NCBI RefSeq assembly: GCF_013408145.1
Contig: NZ_JACBZI010000001.1
Coordinates: forward strand, 3,796,001 to 3,860,000
DNA: 64,000 nt
From: Nocardioides marinus
GTDB lineage: Bacteria; Actinomycetota; Actinomycetes; Propionibacteriales; Nocardioidaceae
Direction of reading: 5' to 3'
The first letter of the stretch is position 1; each line of letters begins with the position of its first letter. Under the pieces are notes generated by a model. The model was not told the DNA's origin and searched no databases. It worked only from the letters and a program-made list of their open reading frames with translations. Position numbers and translations under genes: made by a program. Shown in pieces: positions 61,816-64,000 of this stretch.

Positions 61816-61830
61816 GGGGGGGGGGGGGGG
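61816..61830. repeat. Homopolymer of 15 G
   Basis: An uninterrupted G15 run 17 bases beyond the stop of the minus-strand DUF5994 gene. It could be a slippage site; the exact length is also prone to sequencing error. Confidence 0.9.
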
Positions 61831-61847
61831 CAGCAGCGGCCGGGCGC

Positions 61848-62234
61848 TCAGGGCCAGGCGACCCGCAGGCGCAGGACCTCGCCGCCGACCAGGCCCACGA
61901 GGACCAGTCGCTGGCCGTCTCGCGCGGCGAGCCTGCCGACCGCGATGCGCCCGTGGGTCGTGAACAGCGAGGAGACGTCGCCCTCCCACTCCTCGGGGCT
62001 GCAGGCGAGCCGGTCGATGCGCCCGCGCGTGGTGGGGAAGTCGTCGACGAGGTCGGCGCCCTCGCGGGTGAGGTCCCGGCTGTAGGGGAGCCAGGTGCCG
62101 TGCCAGGTGCGACTGACCCGCGCGAAGAGCGTGAGCCGCAGCGGACCCAGCGAGGCGGGTCGGCGGTGGGGGTAGGGCTGGGAGCGCGGGTCCCACCCAT
62201 CACCCGGGTCGGGCCTGCGGGCGGGGCGCGTCAC
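61848..62234 (-). CDS. DUF5994 family protein (short paralogue)
   Basis: 128-aa protein whose core, LGPLRLTLFARVSRTWHGTWLPYSRDLTREGADLVDDFPTT region, mirrors the neighbouring DUF5994 gene (RIQLDNG..DGGWWPQSRDLATECRDLVDHFP). RIDRLACSPEEWEGD and the final LRLRVAWP strand also correspond. No signal peptide or helix. GTG 62234 is chosen with AGGTGG upstream; GTG 62285 would add 17 residues. Function unknown. The two paralogues are divergently arranged. Confidence 0.68.
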   Translation of the reverse strand: MTRPARRPDPGDGWDPRSQPYPHRRPASLGPLRLTLFARVSRTWHGTWLPYSRDLTREGADLVDDFPTTRGRIDRLACSPEEWEGDVSSLFTTHGRIAVGRLAARDGQRLVLVGLVGGEVLRLRVAWP

Positions 62235-62427
62235 CGGGGACCACCTGTGCTCGGGACCGCCACGGGGGCCACCTCTCGTGGGCACCCACGGACCCTGCCG
62301 GACCGCGTCGCGCCGTTCCCCTCGACTCTACCCGTCGCCGTACGGCGGCGGTGGGCGTAGGCTGAGGACCTAGCGCGCTGCAACGCCTGGCCCGTCGGGC
62401 CTCCAGGGCAGCGATCAAGGAGACGTC

Positions 62428-62976
62428 ATGACGACGTCCACCGCCCATCCCTCGCCGTTCCGTGCCAGTGCCCGGGTGCCGCTGAGGATCCAGCTCGACA
62501 ACGGCTACCGGTCCGGGCCGCTCGACGGCGGCTGGTGGCCGCAGTCGCGCGACCTCGCCACCGAGTGCCGCGACCTGGTCGACCACTTCCCCCACCTCGT
62601 GGGCCGACCCTCCCGCCTGCTCTTCTCGCGCCCCGACTGGGAGGACGGCGGGGAGCCGCCCGCCCGTCGCCTCCCCGTGGCCTCCGGTGTGGTCAAGGTC
62701 GGCTCCTTCCCCGGGGACGACACCCACGAGATGGTCCTCGTCATGTCCTCGCGCGAGCGCCTGCGCCTGCTGGTCATCCCCCACGACGTGCCGGCCGAGA
62801 CCGCGCACCGGCTGCTTCTGGAGGCCGCGGACGAGCGCAACACCCGGACCGCGAGCGAGCTGCTGGCCGACGCGCTGTCGGAGGTGCCGCCCCCCGCCGT
62901 GGACACCACGGGTGAGGACGACTGGGAGGACGAGGGCGGGGCGCAGCGCCGCACCGCCGGGTCGTCCGGCCGCTGA
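62428..62976 (+). CDS. DUF5994 family protein
   Basis: 182-aa protein of an actinobacterial family of unknown function. The diagnostic segment is GPLDGGWWPQSRDLATECRDL at about residues 30-50, then GRPSRLLFSRPDWEDGG and a strand-rich part with EMVLVMSSRERLRLLVIP. The C-terminal 40 residues are acidic and disordered (TTGEDDWEDEGG). ATG 62428 has AGGAGA seven bases upstream. Related proteins often occur with stress or general-response genes; that is weak context only. Confidence 0.8.
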   Translation: MTTSTAHPSPFRASARVPLRIQLDNGYRSGPLDGGWWPQSRDLATECRDLVDHFPHLVGRPSRLLFSRPDWEDGGEPPARRLPVASGVVKVGSFPGDDTHEMVLVMSSRERLRLLVIPHDVPAETAHRLLLEAADERNTRTASELLADALSEVPPPAVDTTGEDDWEDEGGAQRRTAGSSGR

Positions 62977-63038
62977 CGGGCCGCCGGCACCCGGGGGCCG
63001 GGCGAGCGCGCCCGCCCGGTCGCGCCCGGGGCGGTGCG

Positions 63039-63067
63039 CTGACCGCCCGCGCCGGCAGCCCTACCAT
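63039..63067 (+). promoter_or_regulatory. Promoter of DUF3152 gene
   Basis: CTGACC (63039-63044), 17 bases, TACCAT (63062-63067), six bases before GTG 63074. The full -35/-10 pair supports a leaderless transcript. Confidence 0.62.
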
Positions 63068-63073
63068 CGACCC

Positions 63074-63910
63074 GTGGTCACCAGGGGTACGCCGGCGGCA
63101 GGGCGCCACCGTGCCCAGACCCGCTCCGGGCGCCGCCCGCTGTTCCTGCTGACCGGGCTCACCGCGGGCGTGGCCGCCGCCATGCTGCTGGGGGCACCGG
63201 TGCTCGGTGAGCCGGGCGACCCCGGCTCGCGCCAGGACCTCGATGTCGCCAGTGGCGGTCGGGCCCCGCAGCAGGGCACCGGCCCCGGGGCGGGCGGCGC
63301 GGTCGAGGCCCCGGCCATGACCGTCCTGCCCGGCCGCACGCTGGAGCGCGAGCCCGCACCCGAGGTCGCCGTCCCCGAGTCCGCGTCGGGGACCTTCGCG
63401 GTGGCCGGGGTGAGGGGTCCCACGACGAGTCGGCCCGCTGCCGAGGGGGCGCGCCTGACGTCGTACCGCGTGGAGGTGGAGGGCGGGCTGCCCTTCGACG
63501 CCGACGAGGTCGCGGCCGAGGTGGAGCGGATCCTGTCCGACGAGCGCGGGTGGATCACCCGGGGGCACCTGCTGGTGCGCGAGGACGGGCCCGCGGACCT
63601 GCGGATCCTCCTCGCCGCGCCCACGACCGTCGACCGCCTGTGCGCGCCGCTGCTGACCCGCGGCCGGCTGTCGTGCCGCAACGGCGCCAACGTCGTGCTC
63701 AACGCGTGGCGCTGGCACCACGGGGCGGAGACCTACGGCGACGACCTGACGGGCTACCGGGAGTACCTCGTCAACCACGAGACGGGCCACGCGCTGGGCT
63801 ACGGCCACCTGGGGTGCCCCGAGCCGGGCGCGCCGGCCCCGGTGATGGTGCAGCAGACCAAGACGCTGCTCGGCTGCGCCCCCAACCCCTGGCCCGCCGA
63901 CGAGCGCTGA
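63074..63910 (+). CDS. DUF3152 domain exported protein (zinc-metalloprotease-like)
   Basis: 278-aa protein with an N-terminal membrane segment (RPLFLLTGLTAGVAAAMLLGAPVLG), a disordered Pro/Gly/Ala linker and the DUF3152 domain from about residue 125. That domain has YRVEVEGGLPFDADEVAAEVERILSDERGW and NHETGHALGYGH, an HExxHxxGxxH zinc site of metzincin type, then two cysteines. It is probably an exported zinc hydrolase, but activity is unproven for the family as far as I know. GTG 63074 is leaderless by promoter position. Confidence 0.85.
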   Translation: MVTRGTPAAGRHRAQTRSGRRPLFLLTGLTAGVAAAMLLGAPVLGEPGDPGSRQDLDVASGGRAPQQGTGPGAGGAVEAPAMTVLPGRTLEREPAPEVAVPESASGTFAVAGVRGPTTSRPAAEGARLTSYRVEVEGGLPFDADEVAAEVERILSDERGWITRGHLLVREDGPADLRILLAAPTTVDRLCAPLLTRGRLSCRNGANVVLNAWRWHHGAETYGDDLTGYREYLVNHETGHALGYGHLGCPEPGAPAPVMVQQTKTLLGCAPNPWPADER

Positions 63911-63932
63911 GCCCCGTCCGGGAGTACGCCGC

Positions 63933-64000
63933 TCAGCCGGCGCCGCGCCGGCCGTACTGCGCGTGCAGCGTCTCCCGCAGCGCCGCCAGGGTCCGGGCCA
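63933..64000 (-). CDS. C-terminus of an unidentified protein (cut by window edge)
   Basis: The last 21 codons of a minus-strand reading frame, ending LRETLHAQYGRRGAG and TGA at 63935-63933, convergent with the DUF3152 gene. Codon third positions are G/C-biased as in real genes here. Too short to name. Confidence 0.4.
   Translation of the reverse strand, partial: ARTLAALRETLHAQYGRRGAG

Noticed and set aside
61816..61830. Phase-variable coding tract
   Set aside because: The G-run is beyond the stop codon of the nearest gene and not inside a supported promoter.

Overview
The window is a high-GC actinobacterial chromosome segment centred on the replication origin. Gene order (rpmH-rnpA-yidD-yidC-khpB, rsmG-parA-parB, dnaA-oriC-dnaN-gnd-recF-DUF721-gyrB-gyrA-DUF3566, then ppiA-rhomboid-crgA-DUF881-pknB-pknA-pbpA-ftsW-pstP-fhaB-fhaA) matches the conserved origin region of Mycobacterium and Streptomyces. 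The 45-aa L34, parS embedded in a VSRET codon string of parA, many GTG starts and the DUF families present suggest Nocardioidaceae (Nocardioides or a close relative); that assignment is inference from style and synteny only.

Layout. 0-3 kb: start of a class A PBP gene facing a padR-ino1 pair. 3-8.4 kb: two large exported enzymes (M6 metalloprotease, Tat-exported PhoD phosphatase). 8.4-10.4 kb: SRPBCC protein and tRNA CCA-adding enzyme on the minus strand. 10.4-19.6 kb: envelope and redox block on the plus strand (DUF6049, murJ, a free-standing pseudokinase, sigM, probable anti-SigM, trxB, trxA). 19.7-22.6 kb: GNAT, PLP aminotransferase, acyltransferase. 22.7-27.9 kb: parB-parA-rsmG and khpB-yidC-yidD-rnpA-rpmH on the minus strand with two parS sites. 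28-40 kb: origin and DNA gyrase. 40-41.9 kb: tRNA-Ile, a 40-aa DLW-39 protein, tRNA-Ala, a decayed tRNA-Ala copy and an HMG-CoA reductase, flanked by inverted 39-bp repeats. 41.9-51 kb: lipoprotein, lactonase-like hydrolase, fatty acid hydroxylase with GntR regulator, SURF1-DUF3817-patatin-acyltransferase run, helical-repeat protein, cyclophilin and rhomboid protease. 51-61.4 kb: cell division and peptidoglycan signalling cluster (double CrgA, DUF881, two PASTA kinases, PbpA, FtsW/RodA, PP2C phosphatase, FhaB, FhaA). 61.7-64 kb: tRNA-Leu, two divergent DUF5994 paralogues, a DUF3152 protease-like protein and the end of an unknown gene.

How it fits together. The lipid II flippase MurJ, its separated pseudokinase, FhaA, PknB, PstP, PbpA and FtsW/RodA are all here, so the phospho-regulated switch of lipid II export described in mycobacteria appears complete, but with the pseudokinase unlinked from MurJ. 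trxB carries an exact SigR/SigH-type promoter. Several genes show a -10 hexamer ending 6-7 nt before the start codon, which implies leaderless mRNAs.

Most of the window is core genome. No phage, transposase, CRISPR array, defence system or rRNA operon was seen. The least explained items are a four-unit tandem hairpin repeat at 50.8 kb, the repeat-bounded tRNA/HMG-CoA reductase segment, the internally duplicated CrgA and the three copies of an interspersed REP-like element.
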